DNA of 5,010 nt, taken from positions 1 through 5,010 of the forward strand of contig RGAX01000199.1 of the NCBI GenBank assembly GCA_009919985.1, in the 5' to 3' direction. A model generated the notes under the pieces. The model had not been told where the DNA came from. It ran no database searches and saw only the letters and a program-made list of their open reading frames with translations. This document shows, in pieces, positions 1 to 5,010 of this stretch. The position numbers and the translations under genes are program-made. Position 1 is the stretch's first letter. Each line of letters begins with the position of its first letter. This stretch comes from Opitutaceae bacterium. GTDB taxonomy: Bacteria; Verrucomicrobiota; Verrucomicrobiia; Opitutales; Opitutaceae.

Positions 1-1881
1 GGGTAACTCGGCGGCCGTCGCGGGCGCGGCGACGGGGATGAGCCCGTACCAGATGAGCAGCGGGAGGTTGTGGTCGTCAGCATCGGCGGCGTGGCGGACG
101 AGTACCGAGGCGAGTGGGACGCGTGCCGGCGTGGGGAGACGTTGCAGCACCGAGGCGAGAGCGAGACGAACAAGCGCCGAAGGATCGTCGGCGGCGAGGC
201 GATGAAATTCGGCGAGTACGGCGGGCGAGGGCGCGGGTTGCTCGGAGTAGGCGAGGAGCGGACGTTGGCTCAACACTGTGTCGAGCGGCCAGGCATCGCT
301 AAGGAGTCGAATGGCCCACGTGCGGACGTGTTCGTCGGCGTCACGCAGACAGGCACGTAGAAAAACCTCATCGGTTGCGCCGATAATGAAGAGCGACCAG
401 AGCGCACGGAGCCTGAGGACCGGTTGCGCAGCCGCGGCGTCACTGTCGAACAACGCGCGGAGTTGCGCGGCCGCGTCGGGTGAACCGGCGGCGCGCTCCG
501 TGAGTTGCAGGCGCGCTTGGCGGACCCACCACTCGTTGGCGTGTGTGTGCAGGGCGACCAGTTGCGCGACACTGGCTTGGGCAAGATCGATCGCGGGCGC
601 GGTCGGCGGTTTACCGTAGGTGATCTTGTAGATGCGACCGCTCAGGCGGTTCACGCCGGTGGCGTTGTGACATTCACCGGTGTCGCTCCAATCAAGGACA
701 AACACGCCCCCATCAGGCCCGTAGGAGAGCTCTTGGCCGCGAAACCACGGATCACTCGAGATGAATAAGTCTGGGCCGTGATGGGCGACGTAGCCGGAGC
801 CTTGGCGCTCGAGGATATCGGCGTTGGCGCGGCGGCCGTGGAAGTTGAGCGTGTAAAGTTGATCGCGAAACGTCGCGGGCCAGTTGTCGCCGAGGTAGAT
901 CATCATGCCCACATGCGCGTGACCCCCGCCGTAAGCGTTGGCGGCACCATCGCCGGACTTTTTCCAATGCTGATTCGTGTCGAAGTGCCAGTGGTCGGCG
1001 TGCAGATCGATGAGACGGTACGTGTAGGGATTGGGGTCGAGCGTGTGGGAGCGCACGTAGTGCTCGCCGGTTGTGTGGTGCCAGAGGTGGCCGTTGACGG
1101 TGTTGATGAAAAACAATTCGCCGAGCGCATCCCAGTCGTGGCCCCAAGGGTTAGTGGTGCCGGAGCCGAGGACCTCGACGACTTTACGTTCCGGATGATA
1201 ACGCCAGATCGTGCCGCGCATGGGGATGCGGGCGGCGGCGGGCGTGCCGGGTGCCCCGAGCTCGCCGGGGGCCGAAGCCCCGCAACGTCCATAAAGCCAA
1301 CCGTCAGGCCCGAAGCGGAGACCATTGGCGAGGCCGTGGTAATTCTCGTCGGGCAAGTTGAAGCCATCGAGCACGACCTCGGGCGCACCATCGGGAATGC
1401 CGTCGTCGTTGCGATCGGGGATAAAGAGCAGTTGCGGTGGGCACATCGCCCACACGCCACCAGGGACAGGGGCGATGCTGGTGAGGCGTTGGAGATCGTC
1501 GGTGAACACCCGCCGTGAGCTGAAGTGCCCGTCGCCGTTGCGATCTTCAAAGATGACGATGCGGTCGCGGTAGCGCAGGTCGAACTTCACCCCGCGCTCG
1601 GCGTAGGTGTAGTTCTCGGCGATCCAGAGCCGACCGCGCGCATCCCACGCGAGACCGATGGGGTTCTGCACGTCGGGCTCGGCGGCAAAGAGCGAGGCTT
1701 GGAACCCCGGCGGCAGCTGAATTGCTGCGGCGGCGGCAGCGGGGGGCAGGGCCGGAGCGACGAGGTGCATCGCCGCACCCGAGTTGGCCGGAGTAGGGAA
1801 GGCGGCACGCGACGGCGCATCGGCCGCGTGGCCGACCCAGGCGGAACTCAAAGCCACGACAAAGAGAAACAAGGGGCGCAT
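1..1881 (-). CDS. PVC-type secreted dehydrogenase, beta-propeller plus HEAT-like region, N-terminal 627 residues (3' end outside window)
   Basis: The reading frame stays open from an ATG at 1881 to the left edge, giving 627 codons with no stop. The protein starts with a signal peptide (MRPLFLFVVALSSAWVGHA, residues 1-19) and an Ala/Pro-rich linker (about 41-53). A propeller of the putative membrane-bound dehydrogenase type (TIGR02604-like) follows: IQLPPGF at 54-60, NPIGLAWDARGRLWIAEN at about 73-90, Asp-rich loops DRNGDG (113-118) and DRNDDG (156-161), HGLANGLRFGPDGWLYG (182-198), NPWGHDWD (244-251), GHAHVG (320-325) and DWSDTGECH ending at C404-H405. From about 425 the sequence becomes helical and HEAT-like. 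Family members usually end in a CxxCH cytochrome c domain, which would lie left of the window. It is probably a periplasmic oxidation enzyme passing electrons to its own haem; the substrate cannot be read. Bases before the ATG are pyrimidine-rich, with no Shine-Dalgarno. The signal peptide fixes the start. Confidence 0.9.
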   Translation of the reverse strand, partial: MRPLFLFVVALSSAWVGHAADAPSRAAFPTPANSGAAMHLVAPALPPAAAAAAIQLPPGFQASLFAAEPDVQNPIGLAWDARGRLWIAENYTYAERGVKFDLRYRDRIVIFEDRNGDGHFSSRRVFTDDLQRLTSIAPVPGGVWAMCPPQLLFIPDRNDDGIPDGAPEVVLDGFNLPDENYHGLANGLRFGPDGWLYGRCGASAPGELGAPGTPAAARIPMRGTIWRYHPERKVVEVLGSGTTNPWGHDWDALGELFFINTVNGHLWHHTTGEHYVRSHTLDPNPYTYRLIDLHADHWHFDTNQHWKKSGDGAANAYGGGHAHVGMMIYLGDNWPATFRDQLYTLNFHGRRANADILERQGSGYVAHHGPDLFISSDPWFRGQELSYGPDGGVFVLDWSDTGECHNATGVNRLSGRIYKITYGKPPTAPAIDLAQASVAQLVALHTHANEWWVRQARLQLTERAAGSPDAAAQLRALFDSDAAAAQPVLRLRALWSLFIIGATDEVFLRACLRDADEHVRTWAIRLLSDAWPLDTVLSQRPLLAYSEQPAPSPAVLAEFHRLAADDPSALVRLALASVLQRLPTPARVPLASVLVRHAADADDHNLPLLIWYGLIPVAAPATAAELP

Positions 1882-2069
1882 GGAAGGGTGAGCACTATTC
1901 CAACAATAAAGCCGCGCCTGAGGGAAGCGGTAACACGGTTCTGCACCGAGATTTTTAATCGAGGCCTTGGTGGTTAGGTGGGATCGATCAAAGGCGACGC
2001 CAGAGAGGCCACGGTGCCGGTGGTTTTATAGTCACCTCAGTCTGCCAAAATACCTACGACTTGACTATC

Positions 2070-2100
2070 TGACACAAATAGCTGCATTTTGTGACATGTC
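2070..2100 (+). promoter_or_regulatory. Candidate operator over the start of the RelB/DinJ-type antitoxin gene
   Basis: CACAAA (2073-2078) and TTTGTG (2088-2093) form a perfect 6-bp inverted repeat with a 9-base spacer. The outer bases TG/CA extend it after one mismatch. The start codon at 2096 sits inside a second palindrome, GACATGTC (2093-2100), and TGACA occurs at 2070-2074 and again at 2092-2096. RelB/DinJ antitoxins usually repress their own operon by binding such repeats, so an autoregulatory role is inferred. TTGACT at 2061-2066 resembles a -35 box, but no good -10 box follows at normal spacing. The rest of 1882-2095 shows no gene. Confidence 0.35.
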
Positions 2101-2392
2101 TACTATGACCATGCGAGTTGATCGCCAAAACGTTAAAGCCGCGAAGAAGATTCTTGCTGGTATGGGTCTGACTCCAAGGACGGCCATCGACGCTTTTCTA
2201 GCAAAGGTGGTAAGCCAAAAGGCTATTCCATTCCCTTTAGCTATGCCGGATTCCGAATATGCGAAAGTCGAATACAACATGACTCCTGCCGATTTGACCG
2301 TCTTCGACCGTCGAATGGACCTTATGGTTGCCGCTGAAAAGAAGTCTGGTACAATCAAAAGCGTTACTAGCATCGCATCGCTTCGCGAATGA
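2096..2392 (+). CDS. RelB/DinJ-family antitoxin
   Basis: This 98-residue protein resembles the DinJ/RelB antitoxins. The N-terminal ribbon-helix-helix shows MTMRVDRQNVKAAKKILAGM (4-23) followed by GLTPRTAIDAFLAKVVSQK (24-42), then the typical IPFPL (44-48). In E. coli DinJ the matching parts are the AxVLAGMGLT helix and the KALPFDL strand. The N-terminal part should dimerise and bind the operator; the charged C-terminal half (about 52-98) should wrap and neutralise the toxin. Start choice is uncertain: ATGs at 2096, 2105 and 2111 are in frame and none has a Shine-Dalgarno sequence. The open frame reaches back to 1967, but its upstream translation does not look like protein. The stop overlaps the toxin start (ATGA, 2389-2392), which indicates translational coupling. 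GC at 2101-2160 is about 47%, far below the flanking dehydrogenase genes, which fits horizontal acquisition. Confidence 0.82.
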   Translation: MSTMTMRVDRQNVKAAKKILAGMGLTPRTAIDAFLAKVVSQKAIPFPLAMPDSEYAKVEYNMTPADLTVFDRRMDLMVAAEKKSGTIKSVTSIASLRE

Positions 2393-2664
2393 GACTGGAA
2401 ACTCTGTCATCCTTCCGTCGCTGTCTGAAGGGGCTTTCTGATGCTCGACTCTTTCAGGTGATGGAGGCGATGCGTAGGGCGGATCAGGTTTACGGTCATC
2501 CCCACCTTCACGCCGGCATCGGAATGCGGCGACTTGGAAAGCACTTGGAATGTAGAGATGCTTTAGATTACCGACTCATTTTTAGACGAGACCAGGACTC
2601 CCTCCTCTTTCTGTTTTATGGTACGCATAACGAGGTTAAGGCGTTTCTTAAAAATCGTGGTTAA
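2389..2664 (+). CDS. RelE/YafQ-like mRNA interferase toxin
   Basis: This 91-residue basic protein starts at the ATG overlapping the antitoxin stop. Its size, its position after a DinJ-type antitoxin and its C-terminal half place it in the RelE/ParE superfamily. LGKHLECRDALDYRLIFR (49-66) aligns by eye with the YafQ stretch GSWKGYRDAHVEPDWILIYK, and LLFLFYGTHNEVKAFLKN (72-89) matches the final strand carrying GTH in YafQ. Family members cleave mRNA on the ribosome. H80 lies where YafQ has its C-terminal catalytic His, and D60 where YafQ has Asp67. The YafQ His63 position appears lost because the loop is shorter. Other histidines (H37, H39, H41, H52) are near the presumed active site. No Shine-Dalgarno precedes it, so translation probably depends on the antitoxin gene. 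The gene looks full length and intact. HigB- or ParE-like activity cannot be excluded. Confidence 0.75.
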   Translation: MRLETLSSFRRCLKGLSDARLFQVMEAMRRADQVYGHPHLHAGIGMRRLGKHLECRDALDYRLIFRRDQDSLLFLFYGTHNEVKAFLKNRG

Positions 2665-2771
2665 CTCGCGCCACTTTATCAGCGCGCCGCTTTTGTCCCG
2701 GCTGCTCTAACCTTTTGCTCTTTTTACATATCATGAGCGCTTCGGTGTAATTTCCAAGACTGAGCACGCCT

Positions 2772-2811
2772 AAGACATCGATCTTGACGCAAGGTAGTAT
2801 TTTACTACCTT
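2772..2811 (+). promoter_or_regulatory. Promoter with perfect palindromic operator of the ParD-like/zeta module
   Basis: AAGGTAGTA (2791-2799) and TACTACCTT (2803-2811) form a perfect 9-bp inverted repeat with a TTT spacer, ending 6 bases before the antitoxin ATG at 2818. A possible promoter is AAGACA (2772-2777), 17 bases, then TAGTAT (2795-2800), which puts the -10 box inside the repeat. Bound antitoxin dimers would then block RNA polymerase. The repeat is seen directly; its use as an operator is inferred from how type II antitoxins work. It is not followed by a T-run and lies upstream of a gene, so it is unlikely to be a terminator. Confidence 0.6.
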
Positions 2812-2817
2812 GATGAC

Positions 2818-3222
2818 ATGAGCCGATCCATGCCTATAAAGCTTTCGGGTGAACTTGTAGAGGAAGCCCGCAGCTCCTCTAAGCTGTTTAATCGGTCTAT
2901 GACTGGGCAGATCGAGCATTGGGCGGCCATCGGACGAGCGATCGAGTCCCAACTAACGGGCGATGCCTTGGTGAGTTTGTTGGAGCGGATGGGCGGCACC
3001 ATGAAAATTGGCCGCGCGGCCGAGGCCGGCCAGCGCCAGGAGATTGCCGCCGTGCTGACTGAATTTCTCGGCCAGACCGGCGACGAAGGTGCGTGGCTGC
3101 GCGAAATCAGTGCGCGAGGAGTGCCGCTTTATGGCTCCGAGCCAGGGGAAGCGGGCACCATCACGCGTTTGAACCCGGATGGATCCCGAGAAGCGATCAG
3201 GCAATCGACGGCAGCGGATTAG
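2818..3222 (+). CDS. ParD-like antitoxin (ribbon-helix-helix) of a zeta-toxin module
   Basis: This 134-residue protein has a ParD-like N-terminus (PF11903 type): MPIKLSGELVEEAR (5-18), then about 25 residues containing NRSMTGQIEHWAAIGRAIE (25-43). The RS.xGQIEHWAxIGRA pattern is the hallmark. The first part should form the DNA-binding ribbon-helix-helix dimer. The middle (about 44-95) is helical, and the tail from 101 (GVPLYGSEPGEAG, then RLNPDGSREAIR) is probably the toxin-neutralising part. ATG 2818 was chosen because it lies just behind the palindrome; an in-frame ATG at 2830 would remove only four residues, and neither has a Shine-Dalgarno. A second ATG at 2813 is followed at once by a stop. 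The zeta toxin gene begins 21 bases after the stop, so the two form an operon. Codons become more GC-rich towards the 3' end. Confidence 0.8.
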   Translation: MSRSMPIKLSGELVEEARSSSKLFNRSMTGQIEHWAAIGRAIESQLTGDALVSLLERMGGTMKIGRAAEAGQRQEIAAVLTEFLGQTGDEGAWLREISARGVPLYGSEPGEAGTITRLNPDGSREAIRQSTAAD

Positions 3223-3230
3223 CACGCATC

Positions 3231-3234
3231 GGAG
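3231..3234 (+). promoter_or_regulatory. Ribosome binding site of the zeta toxin gene
   Basis: GGAG, within GGAGTGAG, ends 9 bases before the ATG at 3244. It supports this start and means the toxin can be translated independently of the upstream antitoxin frame. Confidence 0.6.
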
Positions 3235-3243
3235 TGAGAGCGC

Positions 3244-3891
3244 ATGGCGACGCCGTTACCTAATGTCGTATTCGAGCAATTGTCGAAGCTGACCCAGCAA
3301 GCGGGTCCGGTCTTGCTCTTTCTGGTGGGTCCCAACGGAGCAGGTAAGAGCACGTTTTATCAGCAACACCTCGCCGCCATCAAACTTCCTTTCATCAACG
3401 CCGACCTGCTAGCGAAGACCTTAATCGCAGCAGGGGCACCCGAGGGTGAGGCGACCGAAAGGCTAGCGGCCGATCTGGCCGAAAAACGCCGTCGCGAGAT
3501 GATGGCGAAGCGGGAAAACTTCATCACGGAGACAGTTTTTTCCGACCCGGTGGGCGCAAAAGTGCAGGCACTCAGGGAGGCGCAAGCAGCCGGATATACG
3601 GTGGTCATGATTTTCATCTGCGTGGACTCGGCGGTATTGAGCGCACTGCGCGTCGAGAGCCGGGTGCAGGATGGCGGGCATAGCGTGCCGCCCGACAAGA
3701 TCGGTCCGCGCTACGAACGGATGCGCAAGAATGTGAAGGCCTCTCTGGTGTTCGTGGATTTTGCCATTGTGGTGGACAACTCTTCGCTGAACACGCCGCT
3801 GCGGCCTGTGGCCGCTACCGCTCAGGGCAAAGTGGTCTATCGGAATCCGCCGCTGCCGTGGTGGACGGTTGAAGTGTTGCCGGAAAATTAA
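3244..3891 (+). CDS. Zeta-type toxin (P-loop kinase, COG4185-like)
   Basis: This 215-residue P-loop protein has a Walker A motif GPNGAGKST (29-37) after a hydrophobic strand (VLLFLV, 23-28). Next come INADLLAK (51-58, with D54 at the usual substrate-site Asp), a charged helix, and ENFITETVFSDP (91-102, E96) as in zeta-like kinases. Then follow a strand GYTVVMIFICVDS (117-129) and the lid region with R140, GGHSVPPDKI (144-153) and RYERMRKN (156-163), whose arginines bind ATP phosphates in this family. Zeta toxins phosphorylate UDP-N-acetylglucosamine and so block peptidoglycan synthesis; the substrate here is inferred only. The gene appears complete, with a TAA stop. The partner is a ParD-like protein rather than an epsilon or PezA antitoxin, which is a recurrent but less studied arrangement. 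About 10-20 bases after its stop lies a remnant of another TA module. Confidence 0.87.
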   Translation: MATPLPNVVFEQLSKLTQQAGPVLLFLVGPNGAGKSTFYQQHLAAIKLPFINADLLAKTLIAAGAPEGEATERLAADLAEKRRREMMAKRENFITETVFSDPVGAKVQALREAQAAGYTVVMIFICVDSAVLSALRVESRVQDGGHSVPPDKIGPRYERMRKNVKASLVFVDFAIVVDNSSLNTPLRPVAATAQGKVVYRNPPLPWWTVEVLPEN

Positions 3892-3899
3892 CCGGTTCG

Positions 3900-3977
3900 C
3901 CTTCAGTGAAGCCGTTTAGAAATCACATTTTTCAGGCTGAGATCGATCGCTCCAAGGAGCTTATCTATGCCGCATAG
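3900..3977 (+). pseudogene. C-terminal remnant of a MntA-type nucleotidyltransferase antitoxin gene
   Basis: In the frame ending with TAG at 3975-3977 the sequence reads VKPFRNHIFQAEIDRS, then KELIYAA and stop. This resembles the end of minimal nucleotidyltransferases, which typically close with (I)RNPYF, a short helix, LYAA and stop. The intact family adds AMP units to the tyrosine of HepT and so disarms it. Everything upstream, including the catalytic GSxxRG and DxD motifs, is missing; the zeta gene stops at 3891 instead. The fragment overlaps the HepT start codon by 11 bases (3967-3977), the arrangement commonly seen in intact MntA-HepT operons, which supports the assignment. The 5' limit given is approximate. 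The remnant has no start codon and is presumably not translated as a protein. Confidence 0.6.
3954..3959 (+). promoter_or_regulatory. Relict ribosome binding site of the HepT gene
   Basis: AAGGAG lies 7 bases before the ATG at 3967, ideal Shine-Dalgarno sequence and spacing. It sits within the palindrome GCTCC-AA-GGAGC (3949-3960) inside the nucleotidyltransferase remnant. It fixes the original HepT start even though the gene is now broken. Confidence 0.6.
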
Positions 3978-4300
3978 AGTCCGAAAGCTCTAGCTCGAAT
4001 TTTCTCTGGCTTGTGCGGAGACGATCCCGTTCCGTGCGGGTAAAGATTTGGCGAATTTCCAGAGCGATCGGGTACTACAGCTCGCCGTTGAACGGCAGTT
4101 TTAAATCATCGGTGAGGCCCTCTTGCGACTGGAACGGATCGATGCTGATAATCTCGCGCAGAAGATTCCTGAATATCGAAAGATTTTTCGGATTTAGAAA
4201 CCTTATCGCTCACGGCTACGACATCATCGATGATACAGCACTCTGGGACTTTGTCGTTAATCGTGGGCCTCGATTGCTGGAACAGGTGCAGCATTATTGA
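3967..4300 (+). pseudogene. hepT: HepT-like (DUF86) toxin, decayed: two stops and a frameshift
   Basis: Starting at ATG 3967 the frame reads MPHRVRKL, TAG (3991-3993), LEFSLACAETIPFRAGKDL, onward to LQLAVERQF, TAA (4102-4104), IIGEALLRLERIDADNLAQK, then IPEYRKIF. It hits TAG at 4195-4197 unless the frame shifts by +1 in the T-run at 4184-4188. In the shifted frame it continues GFRNLIAHGYDIIDDTALWD and ends EQVQHY, stop at 4298-4300. This covers the whole HepT fold: intact relatives read AVERQFEIIGEAL where the TAA now replaces a Glu codon. The RNxxxHxY catalytic motif (RNLIAHGY) survives. HepT is a HEPN ribonuclease toxin neutralised by MntA. A 95-codon open stretch at 4013-4300 exists, but its first half is out of frame with the family, so it is not a gene. 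The last 7 bases overlap the end of the opposite-strand cytochrome gene. Confidence 0.85.
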
Positions 4301-5010
4301 GTCGAGGCTGGTGTGCGTAGGTAAGTGATGACGTCGAAGAAATCGGCTTCGCTAAGGACGGTGTCGAAGGTGGCGGGCATCGGGGAGATCGGGGAGGCGG
4401 CGCTGGCTTGGATGTCGGCGGTGACGATGGCAATGTCCTCATTCGTCGCAGGGTCGCGCAGGAGTGTGGTCGCGCCTTCGGCGCGGAGGTTGAGGCCGGA
4501 GCGCGTGTCGCCGTTTTTCAACGTCACGGTGGTGAGGCGGAAGTTGGGGTCGACGTTGCGGCTGGGGTCGAGGATGTCTTCGATCACGCGTTGGATGCTG
4601 CGCGAGCCGATGCCATCGAGCGAGGGGCCGAGGTTGCCGCCGGTGTTTTTGACGCGGTGACAGGCAGCGCAGTTTTGCGCGAAGACGGCGGCACCGTGGG
4701 CGACATCGGGTTTGGCCGTGGTGATCGCAGCGGTGCGGGCAAAGATGAGGGCGTCGAGGCGGGCATCTTCGGAGGGGAGGTTTTTGACGAGTGCGGCGGC
4801 GCGCTCGCGGACGGCGGCGGGGCGCTGGGCCAGGGCATCGGCGACGTAGCGATGACGGAGTAAGCCAGCGGGGGCGCGGCCGGCGGTGACGACCTCGACG
4901 AGGGTGGCGGCGCCGGCATCGGTGCGGGCTAGGCCCATGGCAAGGCCCAAGGCGAGTTCGTTTTGCGCGGTGGGGAGGGCGGCGGCGAGGGCGGCGATAC
5001 CCAGCGGACC
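4294..5010 (-). CDS. PVC-type dehydrogenase/cytochrome c protein, C-terminal 238 residues (5' end outside window)
   Basis: The frame is open from the right edge to a TAA at 4296-4294. The first 100 residues or so are Ala-rich and helical (HEAT-like), e.g. NELALGLAMGLARTDAG. They lead into a cytochrome c domain of the Planctomycete/Verrucomicrobium type (TIGR02603-like). CAACH (4671-4657, in-window residues 114-118) binds haem covalently. GGNLGPSLDGIG and EDILDPSRNVDPNFRL follow, then a beta-rich insert with NGDTRSG, then SPMP with the likely distal haem ligand Met at 4380-4378, and a last helix ADFFDVITYL. In this family the domain receives electrons from the N-terminal propeller dehydrogenase in the periplasm. 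The N-terminal part lies beyond the window. The same domain plan is expected for the gene at 1-1881, downstream in the same orientation, so the two may be paralogues once adjacent. No terminator hairpin is visible after the stop. Confidence 0.9.
   Translation of the reverse strand, partial: GPLGIAALAAALPTAQNELALGLAMGLARTDAGAATLVEVVTAGRAPAGLLRHRYVADALAQRPAAVRERAAALVKNLPSEDARLDALIFARTAAITTAKPDVAHGAAVFAQNCAACHRVKNTGGNLGPSLDGIGSRSIQRVIEDILDPSRNVDPNFRLTTVTLKNGDTRSGLNLRAEGATTLLRDPATNEDIAIVTADIQASAASPISPMPATFDTVLSEADFFDVITYLRTPASTQ

Noticed and set aside
778..1518. Long plus-strand open frame (246 codons), with further plus-strand frames at 70-360, 278-619, 505-768 and 1525-1977
   Set aside because: They lie antisense to the dehydrogenase frame, which is open over all 627 codons and has clear family motifs. 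Their translations show no recognisable domain and are by-products of GC-rich codons.
903..1550. Minus-strand frames at 903-1550, 752-1147 and 1587-1820
   Set aside because: Out of frame with the true dehydrogenase protein, and rich in Ser/Pro/Arg/Thr as expected for shifted reading of GC-rich DNA.
2061..2090. Promoter with TTGACT as -35 box for the RelB/DinJ-type gene
   Set aside because: At 17-18 base spacing the -10 candidates (GCATTT or CATTTT) are poor, and transcription would begin after the start codon. It is kept only as a note.
2667..2700. Terminator after the YafQ-like toxin gene (CGCG repeats followed by CTTTTG)
   Set aside because: The possible stem is only about 4 bp with a long loop, and the T-run is short and broken.
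4013..4300. Stand-alone 95-residue protein
   Set aside because: Only its second half (from about GFRNLIAHGYD) matches HepT. The HepT-like sequence before that is in another frame, starting at 3967, so this is part of a pseudogene.
1959..4308. TCGAGGC at 1959-1965 and 4302-4308 as a target-site duplication around the cluster
   Set aside because: The same 7-mer occurs again at about 4753-4759, so it is common in this GC-rich sequence. No transposase or terminal inverted repeats accompany it.
4408..4863. Plus-strand frame of 151 codons, and frames at 4325-4660 (+) and 4584-4919 (-)
   Set aside because: All overlap the cytochrome c frame that carries CAACH and the distal Met motif; Gly/Ala/Val- or Pro/Ser-rich shadows.
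1..5010. One dehydrogenase gene split by insertion of the TA cluster
   Set aside because: On the minus strand the right-hand piece is a C-terminus with its own stop and the left-hand piece is an N-terminus with its own signal peptide. This order fits two tandem genes, not one interrupted gene.

Overview
The window looks like chromosomal DNA of a PVC-group bacterium, most likely a verrucomicrobium. This is inferred from the two flanking genes. Both belong to the large secreted dehydrogenase/cytochrome c proteins (beta-propeller, HEAT-like helices, terminal CxxCH haem domain) that are abundant in Verrucomicrobia and Planctomycetes. Their DNA is GC-rich: hand counts give 65% for 4741-4800 and 78% for 4801-4860. 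No rRNA, tRNA, CRISPR array, transposase or integrase was seen.

Layout: (1) 1-1881, minus strand: the first 627 residues of one such dehydrogenase, from signal peptide through the propeller into the helical repeats. It runs off the left edge. (2) About 1882-4300: a toxin-antitoxin (TA) cluster on the plus strand, with lower GC in places (about 47% at 2101-2160 and 48% at 4201-4260). (3) 4294-5010, minus strand: the last 238 residues of a second protein of the same type, ending in a CAACH haem domain. It runs off the right edge. The two minus-strand genes lie head to tail and the TA cluster separates them.

The cluster holds three modules. The first (2096-2664) is a RelB/DinJ-type antitoxin and a RelE/YafQ-type toxin joined by an ATGA overlap. 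The second (2818-3891) is a ParD-like antitoxin followed by a zeta-type kinase toxin, preceded by a perfect 9-bp inverted repeat that is probably the operator. The third (about 3900-4300) is a ruin: the last residues of a MntA-type nucleotidyltransferase antitoxin overlap a HepT (DUF86) toxin gene that has two in-frame stops and a +1 frameshift, yet keeps its ribosome binding site and its RNxxxHxY motif. The nucleotidyltransferase fragment starts within about 20 bases of the zeta stop codon. This suggests that the ParD-like/zeta module landed in, or recombined with, an older MntA-HepT pair, removed its antitoxin and left the toxin to decay.

The first two modules look intact and autoregulated. 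The flanking dehydrogenases probably act in the periplasm in sugar or alcohol oxidation and have no visible functional link to the TA genes. I found no clearly new system. The most informative features are the decayed MntA-HepT pair, its junction with the zeta module, and the ParD-like/zeta pairing with its palindromic operator.
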